From NCBI RefSeq assembly GCF_002776525.5, contig NC_045443.1, forward strand, positions 51,143,387 through 51,207,386: 64,000 nt of DNA, in the 5' to 3' direction. The translations under genes and the position numbers were made by a program. Positions 1 to 11,812 of the stretch are shown here, piece by piece. Below the pieces are notes generated by a model that was given only the letters and a program-made list of their open reading frames with translations, was not told the origin of the DNA and searched no databases. Within the stretch, counting starts at the first letter, position 1; the number at the start of each line of letters is the position of its first letter. The DNA is from Piliocolobus tephrosceles. Lineage: Eukaryota; Chordata; Mammalia; Primates; Cercopithecidae.

Positions 1-179
1 ATAAAGCACACACCTGGTCATAGTGCTGCCAATAAATTGAAACACAGTCTAAAATGCACAGATATCTCTATTATGGATACGTTGTTGGCATAGAAAAATA
101 AAATATACACGCAGAGGCACTTTTATCTACTGTATGTGAAAGTAACCTACAGGGGAAAGATTACATACAGCACGTATAT
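1..179. other. Sequence downstream of HOTAIR
   Basis: AT-rich DNA beyond the 3' end of HOTAIR, in the interval towards HOXC12, which would lie off the left edge of the window. I see no gene, strong repeat or convincing regulatory site in it. Confidence 0.6.
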
Positions 180-2003
180 TCACCACATGTAAAACTTTAT
201 TTACACATATAACCACCACACACACACATCCTACACAAGGAATGTGCAGTCCTGAGTCTATTTAGCTACATGTGAGTATATACTCCATAAGGCATATAAA
301 ACCTGTGCATAGAAAATGCATCCAGATATTAATATATCTACATTTTAAAACTGCATGGAAAATACATTATTATATGTACACAAAGTGCATACCTACCCCA
401 TGTATGAAAAATATATTCTGTGAGTTGTGTTTATATACATACTGTGTGTGGACTAAATACATTGAAATTGCATTCTTCTGGGTTCTTGAACTGTTCATAA
501 GACATAATTCTCTAGCAATCTTAATAGCAGGAGGAAGTTCAGGCTTTGGGAATGGTAATCTCCATCTGCTGAGTCTTTTTTCTGTTCTTCTGTACTTCTA
601 TTATTTCTGTCTTTTAAATACTCTTTCTGTGTCTACATGCATTACTTATTTAAGTGTTCCCTTACGTCTATTTATCTGTTGCAACTTTTGTCCCAAGCTG
701 GGGTCTATATTTAGAGTGCAAAGTCCGGTTTGCAGCAGGGTCTCACAGCATAATCACTCCTGTATGGAATAAGCATTATATAATTAGGTTACCCACGTGT
801 CTCAAGATGCATTCTTCTAGACCTAATATAAGCATATTATAGAGTTGCACTGTGCTGCCAGTTAGAAAAGCGGTGCCACTGTGGCTTGGAGAGGCGTATA
901 ACAGGCAGGTGGATTCCTGGGTGGGTGCTGAGCCTTCAAGAGCTTCCGAAGGCTAGGGCTGGTTTCACTTTTTAAAATTTGTTTTTGAATCTTTAGGAAG
1001 CAGCATGAAGCAAAGGCTGGACCTCTGCTTCTATGTTCCTCTCAAATCCCGGAGCAGCTCAAGTCTCCTGCATCCAGCCGGGACAGAAAGGCTTCCGGCC
1101 TACACAACGCCTTCGCTTCCTTGTAATTATTAAACTGGGCTGGGTCTACACAAGTAGCATGGAAAGGCTTTCCTACAACCCAAGGTTTTTTCCAACAAAA
1201 CACACTCCCAACCCCTTTGAGGAAGCATTTTCTGGCACTGAACGAACTCTGTTTGGGCCTCCTAAAATTAGTCCCATTTGGGTCTTTCCTTAGCAACTAA
1301 AAATCCAGAACCCTCTGACACATGCCTATGGAAAAATTCTTTGAGAGACAGTGCACTCACGCCCAACAGAGATATTGTTTATGAGTCCATGGATTCCGTG
1401 TAGACGCCGCCATATTTTACAGTCCAAAGGAATCAATTAATTAGCGCCTCCCAGTCCCCCCGCCGGCCGCTGCTCGGCTGAGCGGGCGCGGTTGAGATAG
1501 ATGTGCGTGGCCAGCTCGCTGGTCTTGTTAACAAGCCTCGTCATAAAGATGGAGATGATAAGAAGAGCAAGGAAGCCCGGGTGGCCGCGAGGGGGGCGTT
1601 GGTGGGCCCATCCCGGCACCGTGTGGGCAGCAGCTGACCGGAGCTGGGTGCTGCCCGGGCACCCGCTCAGGTTTTTCCAGCGTTCTCTCCTTCTGGGCGT
1701 TCACGTGGCGAGCTAGGACCCGGATAATTCTCTCTGTACTCCTGTTCCCCAGATTTTCCCTTTTCCTCATGGAACACCAAATCAGATTTAAAAAGAATAA
1801 AAATACATAAACCTCTGTCTGTGAGTGCCTGAATTGCCCTCTGCCACGTTTGTTCCGGGAACTGCTGCCTTGCTCCCTTGCCTGTATTTCTCTGCGTGGT
1901 TCGCTTTCACCTTCGTCTGGTGCTCTCTTCCCTCCTCTGGCTCTCTCTCTAGCTTCGTGGTTGCTTTTTCTACCAGGTCGGTGCTGGCTCAGGCCCCAAT
2001 GAG
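180..2003 (-). ncRNA. HOTAIR: HOTAIR terminal exon (3' exon)
   Basis: A long T-rich tract (plus-strand A run at about 2016-2030) and ACAAG acceptor end at 2004. The exon then starts CTCATTGGGGCC, as in human. It is about 1.8 kb, the usual size of the HOTAIR last exon. The poly(A) signal complement TTTATT is at 196-201, placing the 3' end near 180. A 171-codon minus-strand frame at 1528-2043 begins upstream of the acceptor and has no family resemblance. I treat it as accidental. Confidence 0.9.
196..201 (-). terminator. HOTAIR: HOTAIR poly(A) signal AATAAA (minus strand)
   Basis: TTTATT on the plus strand gives AATAAA on the minus strand, 15-20 bases before the expected HOTAIR end. Confidence 0.8.
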
Positions 2004-2143
2004 CTTGTAAAACCAAAAAAAAAAAAAAGAAACAATGTAACAATATAAAGAACTATACCCCTGGTTATCTCTGGCCAGAGTGAACACCCCCAGATAAACC
2101 AGACCCAATGAAAATAAAATTAAAAAAAAAAAAAAAAAAACAC

Positions 2144-2207
2144 CTTGGGTGTAATTGCTGGTTTGGGTTGCAGCACTTAATTCTGTTTATTCTCGCCAAT
2201 GTGCATA
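2144..2207 (-). ncRNA. HOTAIR: HOTAIR exon 5 (short internal exon)
   Basis: The minus strand has an acceptor TTAAG ending at 2208, then TATGCACATTGGCGAGAA, and ends ACACCCAAG with a GTG donor (2143-2141). It matches the human short exon apart from a small extra AT-rich piece in the middle. Confidence 0.82.
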
Positions 2208-3879
2208 CTTAACGGAGAGATATTGATATTAAAGGGCAGGGGGGAATTAATTTTACTTTTATAGTCATCCATTAAGAGCAGAAGATGATCTGAGTCTCCT
2301 TTAAAGGGACTCAAAAAAGGGGGAAGGGAAAGAGAAAGAAAGGGAGGGGGAAGGGAGAAATATGACTGAAGGCGAACAAAGATCTTTGCCTGAAGAAACA
2401 ATGTAACACTAGACAGAACTATAAAGTCTGGGAATGTCAGAAGGCAGGACTCTCTCAGCTTCCCCCATTTGGAATTCTGTCCCCTGCACTTCCTGCTGAA
2501 ATTCTGACCCTGACTACACAGTGGTATTCCAGGAAGAATTCATGCAATTATTCGGATAATTGTAGGGGGGGAGAGTGAAAGCATTTCTCTTTTATTGTCT
2601 GACCCTCTCTGATGTCTGTGAAGAGGAGGAGGGGCCAGGGGTGTATGGGATGTAGAGGAAAAGGAGATGGTAGGGTCTCCCGATATCACTCTAAGCCCCA
2701 CAAAATGGCTACTCCTAAATTAAGGAGACCCTAGGCAGGAGCTTATAGATTTTGGAACATACTCAAGAACGCACAAGAGATCGAGTTTGAATGACCCTGA
2801 TCTGGTTTCATTTTCCAGGATATTTGCTTGGCTTTACTTTGTCAGCATAGACCTGCCTCCTGTAGTATTGTAATCGTTACAAGTAAAGGGATAATAGATA
2901 ATTATAGGGGTGTCAATAATATTATTTTATAGCCACACAAGATATGATTAGAGTTAATGTCGGAGGCTCTGTTGGAGCCTGGGAGGCAGCAAGAGACAAG
3001 ATAGAGAGGCCCTTATAGTCTTTCTCTATCTTATTTTTACATATGTGTTAATCTCTATAAATCCTTAGTTCTCTACATCTCCTCAGATATCTTAAGGGAA
3101 AACTCTAAGATTTTAGGGGCTGAAAGCCAGAGAAGGGTGAATCACAATTGGGTACTTGATGTCTGCTCCCTTCCCCATAGTTTCAGGAGCTGTGGGATCT
3201 GCTTTCCCCATGCCCCCACAGCCTGAGGCTTTGCTCTCAGTCCCAGGCCACTAGGATCACAGAGACTTTGCAGGTGGGGCCAATGTGAGGAAGACAGTCC
3301 AAACCAATTTCATTATCATGCCCAAGTGGGCAATGGTCCCAAAGTGAAGCCTCTTTTGATCCTAAATTGGCCTTCCCCCTTACCCCCAGGAACAGCTGGG
3401 TGGGGCAAAAGTCAGGCTGGGGCTGTGAAGGTCAGTTCAGAGTAGGGATGCAGGAAGGACTGAAAATATTTTTGTTGTTGTTGTTTCCGGGATTTGAGAC
3501 CAGAAGGGACCCGAAGGCTGGGAGAGAGAGAAAGAGATCAAGGAAGCGCCTGAGAACAAGGCAAGAGAGAACTCAGGGAAGCTATGAAACCAGCCGGCAA
3601 GGGTAAAAGAAATGAGTGAAAGAAAGGGGGCAGGAAGAACAGGAGGAGAAAAAGAAGAAAGGAAGGAAACGAAAAGGAAAAGATAGAAAAAAGAGGAAGA
3701 AAAAGACAGAAGGAGGGAAATGAAAATAAGAAAGACGAGAGAAAAAGATTGAAAGATAAAAAGAGGCGGGAGGGAGGCAGAAGCAAGGGTCGGCGATTGC
3801 TTTCCCTTGCCCGGCCGCCTGCAGCAGTCTGGGTGGGCGGGGGCGCCATGACAAAGTGAAGGTCAAGTTAGCATCGTAC
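2208..3879 (-). other. HOTAIR intron upstream of the short exon
   Basis: Intron sequence containing a purine-rich GAAA/GGAA-type tract at about 3595-3785. I recognise no gene or named interspersed repeat. Open frames here are low-complexity shadows. Confidence 0.6.
3595..3785 (+). repeat. Purine-rich low-complexity tract
   Basis: About 190 bases almost entirely A and G on the plus strand (GAAA, GGAA and AGGA units). It lies inside the HOTAIR intron just before exon 4. Confidence 0.75.
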
Positions 3880-4296
3880 CTTATAAGGAAGGCGCCGGTC
3901 CTCCATTTCAGCCTTTTCTCTGCCAGAACGCGGCCGTGGCATTTCTGGTCTTGTAAACATCGGACTCTTTGTGGCCTTAAAAAAAATAAAGACGCCCCTC
4001 CTTCCTTTACTGGGGGTGAGCCGGCCGGGGAAAGCGGCGGACAGGGAAATCAACTAATGAAGACTTTGGGAAACTTTTCTCTCTTTTTCTCTCTCTGGCT
4101 CCGCTCCTCGCCAGCTGGGAACCCTTCCCTCCCTCCTTCCTCCTCCTCCCCTCCCCCGCCTCTCTTCTTCTCTGTATCTCCCGGTCTTCTGTATCTCTCG
4201 CCGCTGTCTGTAACTCTGGGCTCCCTCTCTCCACTCCCCACTCCCCTACTGCAGGCTTCTAAATCCGTTCCATTCTACTGCGAAGCGGAGCAGGAC
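3880..4296 (-). ncRNA. HOTAIR: HOTAIR exon 3-4 block (possibly one exon here)
   Basis: The acceptor TTCTTAG (ending 4297) opens the block. It ends ...TTATAAG at 3880 with a GTACGA donor. In the human RNA I remember, the part equivalent to 4195-4296 is joined directly to the part starting near 4004, removing about 190 bases. Here the human-like donor position reads GAGAG followed by ATACAG, so no GT is present. The acceptor side (CCCCCAG then TAAAG) is intact. The block may therefore be kept as one exon of about 417 nt, or use another donor. Confidence 0.75.
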
Positions 4297-5181
4297 CTAA
4301 GAATTGGAGAGAAAATTAAACGTCATAAAGAAAAGTTCATTTACATCTTAAATGTCTGAATGTTACGGTTTCCTTCAGAAAACAAGGCGGTACACTCGGT
4401 AAGGAGGAGAAGTGAGGCAGCAGGGGTGGGGAGGGCTGGTGCCGTAGGAGACTTTGTTTTATTTATTCCTCAGATCCAGAGGCGGAAAGAAAGGGGGAGA
4501 AGCAGGAAAATGCGACAGAAGCGTTTTACCCGGGCTGCTAGCAAAGAAAGAGGCTGTAATCGGTGTGACTGGAAGCAAAGAGCGTAAGGACCCGGTGCGG
4601 GGGCAGCGATCCCCGAGCGCTGAGCGGGCTGCGCGGAGGCCTGGGGTGCGGAGAAACAAATATATTGGATATTTGTTGGTCTAGGGGAGGGGTGACGCAA
4701 GAATGGAGGGAGACAGGGAGACCGGGAGCGTAAGGCGGCGCCGCAGCCGGCCGGCGATACCGAAAGAGCCCCGGATCCGCCGCGGCAGCCTTTGGCGGTG
4801 GGCAGTGGGCAGGCTTAGTTCGAAGGCTCAGGGAGGAAGGATCCTGAACTGAGATTCTTGATCCTTTTCCTCCAGGGTAGCGCTGGGGATGAACAGAGAG
4901 AAAGAACGAAAGAAAATTAATTGGTGTGGGGATATCTGCGGAGGACTTACCTTTTTCCTGGACCTCACAGCTCGTTTTCGCCTCCTCTGGGCTCATTTTA
5001 AGGTCTAATCATTACTTTTTAAATTGAAATTCTAATGGCAAGGGAAGGGAAAGATGCACAGAAAACAAAGATGGGGAATTCTGGGTCAGTCTGATGCTCC
5101 AGAAGCCTCTAATTGTTGTCACTTCCACCCTCCTCAACTGGAAAAATGGCCTCTGGGATCTGCCCCCACCCCCTACCTTAC

Positions 5182-5307
5182 CTTTCTGATTGAGAGCACC
5201 TCCCGGATATTAGGAACCTGAGGATCTAAGTCCCGGGTGGGAGCCGCCAAGAGCAGGGGTATTGGTTGGTGGAGCTCCAAGGCCTCAGTGCCTGGTGTTC
5301 TCTTACC
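5182..5307 (-). ncRNA. HOTAIR: HOTAIR exon 2
   Basis: The minus strand has an acceptor CACAG ending at 5308, then GGTAAGAGAACACC, and ends ATCAGAAAG followed by GTAAGG. The internal text matches the human exon closely. The exon itself starts with a donor-like GGTAAGAG, a feature shared with human. Confidence 0.88.
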
Positions 5308-6528
5308 CTGTGTTCTCATCATAAAAACAAAGGGGGAGGATTTGATTATTTCTGGTGATGTTAAATGATCCTGGCTTTCAAAGCAACTCTGACCCCAAGA
5401 TCTAAGGTGATAAGTGTCTCTGCCATAGACGTTTAATCTGGGCAAAGTGTCACTTATGTTACAAAATGCCTGGGCTCAAGGGGCTGGAGGGGTAGCCAGG
5501 AAGACCCAGGGAGGGAACAGGAGGCTCTCCTTGGCAGTATCTAGAGTTCCGTGGATAGTATTTTAAACAATTGAAATGGACTGGGGAAGCCCTTTCTTAT
5601 GTCCCCTCCGTCTGGGAAGGGGAGCCCCAGTTAGTGAGGTGGTTTATGAGCTGGACACTTCCCCCTAGTGTGGGAAAGATAGAGATAGCCAGACCTCACC
5701 CTGCAAAAATGTGCTTCATGTCTGTGACATAAAATTGGCAGGCACTTTGGAGATTTAGGGACTTGCAGAGAGTGGGGCCGGGTCAGACAACCTGGTGAAG
5801 GCAGAGGCTGAGGTGTGATTCAGGGTGGGTGGGGGAATCTGAGGGAGTAAGCCTGGGAAGGTATCACCCAAAACCATCTCCTCAGAGAAGCCAAATACAC
5901 ACAATGCACTCTAATATTGAAAAACACCAGATGATCTGCCTGGAAGGGACATAAACAGGCCAAGCGGATGCAAGTTAATAAAACCCGAAAAAGCCCAGGC
6001 AGGAACACTTAAAATGCCCCAGAAACAAAGCATACCATGACAAATTCTCACCCAACACACAAGTACACGCACCGGAATGTTCCCAGACACAGAGAAAAAG
6101 AGACTTCCCTACCTTGGGCCTCCACTCGTGAACACTCAGGCGTACCTGCCCAGCTTCAAGAGCGTACACAAATGTGTGCACTCTCATAAACTGACCCAAA
6201 GAAACCCCTGGGGCCTGGGGGCAGGCACCGGCTGCACAAACACCCCACAGAGCCAGCCCCATGTCTCCTGAGCCTCGCTAATGCACGATCCATACCCGGA
6301 GATAAAAGTCTAGACAATAGACGGCTGTTTATGACAACGAGGCTCTCCAAGTTTGGGGCCAGGCGATAAATCTCTGGTGAATCTTCCTGTAACTCAACTT
6401 CTGACTGTAGTGAGGAGAAAGCCACTGAGCCCGCAGAGAGGAAAGCAACAAAATGGGGGAGACTTGTAAATCCTGAGCAGAAGGCACCTTCCCTGCTGGG
6501 GCAAGGAGGCATAGGCCACCACACTTAC

Positions 6529-6643
6529 CCCACACAGCCGTTCTCACTGTGGAAGCTTTCGGATCAAGCTTCAGAGCACAGGCGAGTCAGAGCTCCCCAC
6601 TGCCTGCCTAGGCTTCCAGGTTCCGGAAATCAGGGCCGAATGT
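6529..6643 (-). ncRNA. HOTAIR: HOTAIR exon 1
   Basis: Read on the minus strand, this begins ACATTCGGCCCTGATTTCC, like the human 5' end, and finishes at TGTGGG followed by a strong GTAAGT donor (intron bases 6528-6527). The start at 6643 is by homology only. Other start sites are possible. Confidence 0.88.
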
Positions 6644-8960
6644 GCAGGCAGAAGGCAGGGCCTGGAGGCTGGAACAGATCCCAAACGAACGGTTCTTGCT
6701 GGGGGCAAAAGATCTTTTTTGTTTGTTTGTTTTTGGTTTTGGTGACTGGAATCTTTTTGCTTTGTGTCACCTGAATTTTTTCACCCATGCCTTCCCACCT
6801 CTCTCTTTTTTTCCTTCTTCTTTTCGGATTGATTAGCTGTTTGTTTCCTTTTGCATTTTCGACCCAGGCATCTGATCGCTAATAAAGAGTCACTGAAGTT
6901 GATCTCATAAAAATGCCGCGAGCTCACTTTGATCAGGAGGACTAGGTCCAAGCCTTAAAGTAGGAGCTAAAGCCAGAGAATCAGGGCCCCAGTCAACCCG
7001 CCTCAGCTCTGCGGTGAGGCAGGAGATCTGGGTGGCCCAACAGGGCAATCCCGCCCAGAAAAGGTATTTTCTGTGCCACTACAACTGGCTTAGGAAACTA
7101 AAGCCCAATAGCAGCGGCTCCATTTCCAGACTGCTTTTAAGACATTTCCTTCATTTTGGAACATTTGGTGAGGGGGCCAGTGAAACCGGCTCGTAAAATA
7201 GGGCTTTTCATGGGAAGAAATAGGGTTGGGTTGCTACCCTCCTGGGACAATCTCTCCACAGAGGAAGCTGGGTGGGGTCTGCAGGGGCAAAGGAGTTGTC
7301 CTTCTCCCTCCCCACTACCTCCTCCATAGGTCCCAGGAACCTCTGAGCAGCGTCCACCAGCTTAGATGGCCTGACTTGGGGACTCAGGCTTGGGGCAATG
7401 GCCAAGTCTGAGAAGAGGTAGAAGCCAGGAACTAGCAGTCCCAGGAACTTGCTCCCTGGCTGGGGCTGAGGTGTCCCGGGTGCAAGAGAAACCACTGACC
7501 TGAAAATCCCAAAGCATACTAAAGGGATTATTGCAGGCAATGATATTACTGTAAGGGAGAGAAATATAGGCAAGAAGGTGAAAGCCAATTTCTAATAAAG
7601 GCTCCTTGCTGGCCCAGCCTGTGAACAAATGAGGTTGTCCATGCGTGGGACTCTCTCCGCTTATCTTTTTATTGACTCCACACAGGCTGAATTTACAATC
7701 CAAGCCCATTGGAGCACATGTGGCCCCATTTCTCCTTTCAGCATTTTCCTCCCCAGTTCATGGTCTGTGGGATGGGCTCCTTTCCCTACCACGATCTGCT
7801 TTCTAGAACCCAGAGCAGTGGGAGGAGGTAGACAAGCTAACAGGAGGCCCTAACTCTGTGTGCGGGAGTTTGCTCTGGGAGCTGCCCAGGGCAGAATTTA
7901 GGAGACACTGTCCTCTTCTGAAGCTGCCCCTGTTGTCCCTGTGTGGGAGGGAAGGGTGCTGGAGTCTGCCTTAGCTTTGGTCAGGCTAGCGGGATAGCTG
8001 CCCAGACCACAGCCGCCTGCTAGCGGCCAGGCTGGCTGGTGGCGCTGACTGAGGACACCAAGAGCCAGTGGGGAGGGCCGGATGGCCCTGCTGCAGAGAA
8101 TTTCAGGTGAAGGCCAGGACTCAAAGAAGATGGAGGGGCCACAGGCATCCACCAGATAAGGTACAAATAAGCCACCTGGAGCGGGCTTGACAAGGAAGGG
8201 GTTGGGGGCTGGGGATGGGTCCTATGTGGGGAGGCATTGATGCTCTGGCCAGAATCCACAGGCTGAGAGGGTGCAGCCTGGGGTAAGCATCTCAGCTGAA
8301 GCTTCTAGGTAGCCTGGACCCAGGGCTGGGCAGGGAGGCTACTCCAGACCATGGGCGTTTTTGCTAGTAAATGCCTGGCTGACCTCAGTGGCCAGGGCCT
8401 TCTTTCCTTGACCCTAGCAGCAACTGACAGTTGCTAGGGGTTTTTTGATTTGCTGAAAAACTAAGCCATACCAACACTAGAGAACATTTTAAACTTCGTG
8501 CCTTACTTTTAAGAGGAAGAATATTACTTTCCAGAAGTCTCTGTTGGGAAACCCCAGCGTTTCCTAGACATCAACTCTTTGACATTCTTTCTTGCCTTTC
8601 TTTTTTGTTTCAAGGAAATAGGGCCGCCAGCAGCATCTTGTTGCCGCCTGGCTCACTTTTATGGTGGTCCAGGAATAAACTTTGGTGGTCAAATTCAAGT
8701 GCTCAGGCCAGCAGCTGTCTCCTCACAGGAAGCAGCCCCTACCCCCACCTCAGCCCTGGCTGTGCTGAATCTGCCTTGGGGGACTGGGCCCCACATCACC
8801 CTGGAGGGCCAGGAGGGGGAAGGAAGCAGAGCCTTGGGTGGAAGTGGAGAAAGTGGGAGCTGAGACTTGAGCCCTCATCCACACCTCTGCAAGGATAGGG
8901 GTACCTCTCGCTTCCCTCTTGCTGGTTCCTATCACTGTTTGGGGAGCTTATTGCCTTCAA

Positions 8961-9000
8961 TAAACTCGAGTTTAATGAGGTCAATGTGAACCCCATTAAA
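8961..9000. repeat. Palindrome cluster
   Basis: A perfect 14-bp palindrome TAAACTCGAGTTTA (8961-8974) overlaps a 30-bp imperfect inverted repeat (8971-9000). The arms of the second start TTTAATG and end CATTAAA around AGGTCA-ATG-TGAACC. A nuclear-receptor-like or homeodomain regulatory element is possible, but function is unproven. Confidence 0.6.
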
Positions 9001-10198
9001 AGCCACAGTCCATAGTTCCCCACCATTATAGTTAAAAATGCTGGCCCCAGCTCACCCTATAAAAAGGGCTAGAGGAAAAAGGAAACGCAACAGAGAAGCC
9101 TCACACTTCAGCAAAGCCCCAATCTAGTTATTCTTTGCTTCGGTTTAAGATCTGACCAGAACTAAAGAAGCAGCGCCCAGCATTGAGTGGGTAGGGAGGC
9201 ACCTGAGACCTATCCCTGAGTATTCCAGAACCGCCCTGAGATTGGGACCCATGATGGAGGCAGACTCCACCCAGGTGTCACCCTAAATGCTGAGCAAGTT
9301 TGAGGAGGCAGGAGCGCTGAGGAGGAATGGATTTTAGGGGTTACATATGGAGACAAGCTACAATTTTTTGTGTCCTCCCTATCTGGTTTGGGAGCCGCAG
9401 CACCTCATCATGTTTCATCAAGACAAATCCAATCTAATTTATTTAAGTGGAAACTAATTTTAACTAAGGGTTATGGGTGTAAAGAGAGTTTGGGCTATTT
9501 TTTGTTTTCCCTGAGTGTGCATTGGGCTGAGCTCTTGAGGGCTTCGGTTCTTCCCCTCCTTCCCAAACAAATGGTGCCCTGGCAGCTCCTCTTTGGACCC
9601 AAGGTTGCTTTCAGCTCATGCCTGTTGCTTTTGGCCCCTTGGACCCAGTCCAGAACCTCTCAATAAAGTGATTTTCAGATGCCCAGATGTGTCCTGTGGT
9701 GCTCAGAGGGATGGAAGGCAAGGGGTTGGGGATGCAGAATCACTGAGCCTACTGCTTGGGCTACAGCTACCCAGGAGGCTGACAGACTTGGAGGAGGGCA
9801 GGGCAGGACTGATAAATAGGAAGGAGGCACTAAGATCTGGTCACAGCCCCAGGGACAGGGGCTGGGGACTTTGACTAGGGAGTGGCCCCTGGGTCTCCCC
9901 TGATGCTACAGCATCCACTGCTCCTTTCCGCTGTCTGGCTAGTCTCTTCTGGAGACCCATACCTGGCCCCACTCCCACCTTACAGTCCCCAAAATCATCC
10001 AAGGATAAGAACCCCAAACCTAGTCCCCCCACTATATTCTATCTGGACCCCTACACTAGTCTTCTTTTCAGCCCACTAGCTGAGGCTGAGCCACTAAGCC
10101 AAAGGGCCCTGACATAGAAGATACATGGCTCTCATTCCAATCCTTTTCTTTGGGGTTTGGGATTTGAAAATCCACAGTGGATGTAGCTTTCTTCACAT

Positions 10199-10207
10199 TG
10201 ATTGACA
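10199..10207 (+). promoter_or_regulatory. PBX/MEIS-like site TGATTGACA
   Basis: This matches nine bases of the composite PBX-MEIS/PREP decamer TGATTGACAG, about 0.9 kb upstream of the HOXC11 start codon. Sequence match only. Confidence 0.35.
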
Positions 10208-10917
10208 ATAAAGGCAGGCATGAAATATTCACCCAGGGCCACTCTCTCATACTAAATATTTAACACAACATTAGAGAAGGTTTTTCCCAGACTTCGCCAG
10301 GCACCGGCTGGGCGGCTGGCGCACTGCTCACCACTCGTTTATGACTAATCTGACTCCCTAGCCAGCGGCAGCACAGCAAGCCAGACAAAGTTGGGACACT
10401 GGCTTGCAGCTGGGCTGCCTCACCTTTGGGAAACTTCAGATACTCTTCCGGGAGTCTCTCTAAGGACTCCAGAAAGGTAGTCTTGACACCCAGCTCTGGC
10501 CAGAAAAAGAGTGGACTTCTTCAAACTCTTGTGAGCAGGCGGTGACTCTGCGGGTTGGAAGGGTAAGAGTCCCTGAGATTTAAGGGAAAGGATTCACTTC
10601 TCTGGGGAAATCAGGCAGTGGGGAAAGAAGTCCTCACTCCCACCCTTCTGGTGCTGATCACAGAGAGGAGGCAAGACCCCCATAGGTGAGAGACCTCCTC
10701 CTTCCCCCAATCCTGGGGGAGAAAAAGAGCAGCAGCTAGAAAAAAATACAATTACCCCCTCCCAGCCACCACCCTCGCCCGTCCCACCGCCCACCCCACC
10801 CCAACCCTCTCTCTCCTCCTTTGCTCGTGCTGTGATATGGAGAGAAGGGGAGTGACGAGAGAAAAACGAATACAAATCTGCAATTGATTTTCATAATGTT
10901 TCTGCGGTGTTTGCAAA

Positions 10918-11130
10918 CCAATCGCCTGAACGTCCCCGATCTTACCTAAGAGAGAACCCCTCCTACGTCTGCGAAGTGCTCCGAACTGATATATGACAAT
11001 ATCTACTTTGGATCACGTGCTCAGGGAGAGAGACTAAGACGGATAACGCGTCATCTCGCCTTCCCAAATTTTCCCCCCTCGCTAGACCGGGTCCAAAACC
11101 TCCATCCGGAGCCGGCAGGAGAGGAGAACG
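10918..11130 (+). promoter_or_regulatory. HOXC11: HOXC11 proximal promoter and 5' UTR
   Basis: A CCAAT box is at 10918-10922 and a perfect E-box CACGTG, in the context GATCACGTG, at 11014-11019. Both lie within about 210 bases of the start codon. No clear TATA box is seen. The transcription start is probably between the E-box and 11100 but cannot be fixed here. Confidence 0.6.
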
Positions 11131-11812
11131 ATGTTTAACTCAGTCAACCTGGGCAACTTCTGCTCGCCGTCGCGCAAGGAGAGAGGCGCAGATTTCGGCG
11201 AGCGAGGGAGCTGCGCCTCCAACCTCTATCTGCCCAGTTGCACTTACTACATGCCCGAGTTCTCCACGGTCTCCTCCTTCCTGCCCCAGGCCCCCTCTCG
11301 TCAGATCTCCTATCCCTACTCGGCCCAAGTGCCCCCGGTCCGGGAGGTCTCCTACGGCCTGGAGCCAACGGGCAAGTGGCACCATCGGAACAGCTACTCC
11401 TCCTGCTATGCGGCGGCCGACGAGCTTATGCACCGGGAGTGCCTGCCTCCTTCCACCGTCACCGAGATCCTCATGAAAAACGAAGGCTCCTACGGCGGCC
11501 ACCACCACCCCAGCGCCCCGCACGCAGCCCCCGCCGGCTTCTACTCCTCAGTCAACAAGAACAGCGTCCTGCCTCAAGCCTTCGACCGTTTCTTCGACAA
11601 CGCCTACTGCGGTGGCGGCGACGCTCCCGCCGAGCCCCCCTGCTCCGGCAAGGGCGAGGCCAAGGGGGAGCCCGAGGCGCCCCCGGCCTCGGGACTGGGG
11701 TCCCGGGCTGAGGCGGGTGCCGAGGCGGAGGCTGAGGAGGAGAACACAAATCCCAGCTCGTCCGGTTCAGCCCACTCCGCGGCCAAGGAGCCGGCCAAAG
11801 GAGCCGCCCCCA
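11131..11812 (+). CDS. HOXC11: HOXC11 coding exon 1 (residues 1-227 plus first base of codon 228)
   Basis: Homeobox protein Hox-C11 is a nuclear sequence-specific transcription factor of the posterior (Abd-B) class. It acts in hindlimb, lumbosacral spinal cord and urogenital patterning. The exon starts MFNSVNLGNFCSPSRKERG, the conserved HOXC11 N-terminus, and continues through the Tyr/Ser/Pro-rich region. Residues after about 180 are Ala/Glu-rich and low-complexity. The exon ends at A11812 followed by GTAGGT. Joined to 13076-13308 it gives 915 nt, 304 codons plus stop, exactly the human length. Residue 228 (Asn) spans the junction. Like other Abd-B-class members it lacks a YPWM hexapeptide. 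The frame read into the intron stops at 11820, which is not the true end. Differences from the human protein I remember are few (for example Thr in GLEPTGKW). Confidence 0.97.

Larger units (their letters stand above)
180..6643 (-). ncRNA. HOTAIR: HOTAIR long non-coding RNA locus (minus strand)
   Basis: HOTAIR is a spliced, polyadenylated lncRNA transcribed antisense between HOXC12 and HOXC11. It is described as a scaffold for PRC2 and LSD1/CoREST that influences HOXD and other loci in trans, although its in vivo importance is debated. The minus strand here aligns block by block with the human transcript as I remember it. The exons are 6529-6643, 5182-5307, 3880-4296 (two exons in human), 2144-2207 and about 180-2003, each bounded by GT donors and AG acceptors except as noted for the 3880-4296 block. 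A minus-strand AATAAA lies at 196-201. Position (4.4 kb upstream of HOXC11), orientation and order agree with the human locus. No conserved long reading frame runs through it. Human and mouse differ in exon number, so the mature structure in this species needs RNA data. The exact 5' end is inferred by homology. Confidence 0.93.
6644..10914. other. HOTAIR-HOXC11 intergenic region
   Basis: This holds the HOTAIR promoter side (just above 6643) and the distal upstream region of HOXC11. I see no coding gene. Notable elements are a palindrome cluster at 8961-9000 and a PBX/MEIS-like TGATTGACA at 10199-10207. GC-rich and AT-rich segments alternate. The short open frames match no family I know. Confidence 0.6.

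Noticed and set aside
1528..2043. 171-codon minus-strand frame in HOTAIR
   Set aside because: It starts in the intron upstream of the terminal-exon acceptor, is built from T-rich and purine-rich sequence, and resembles no protein family.
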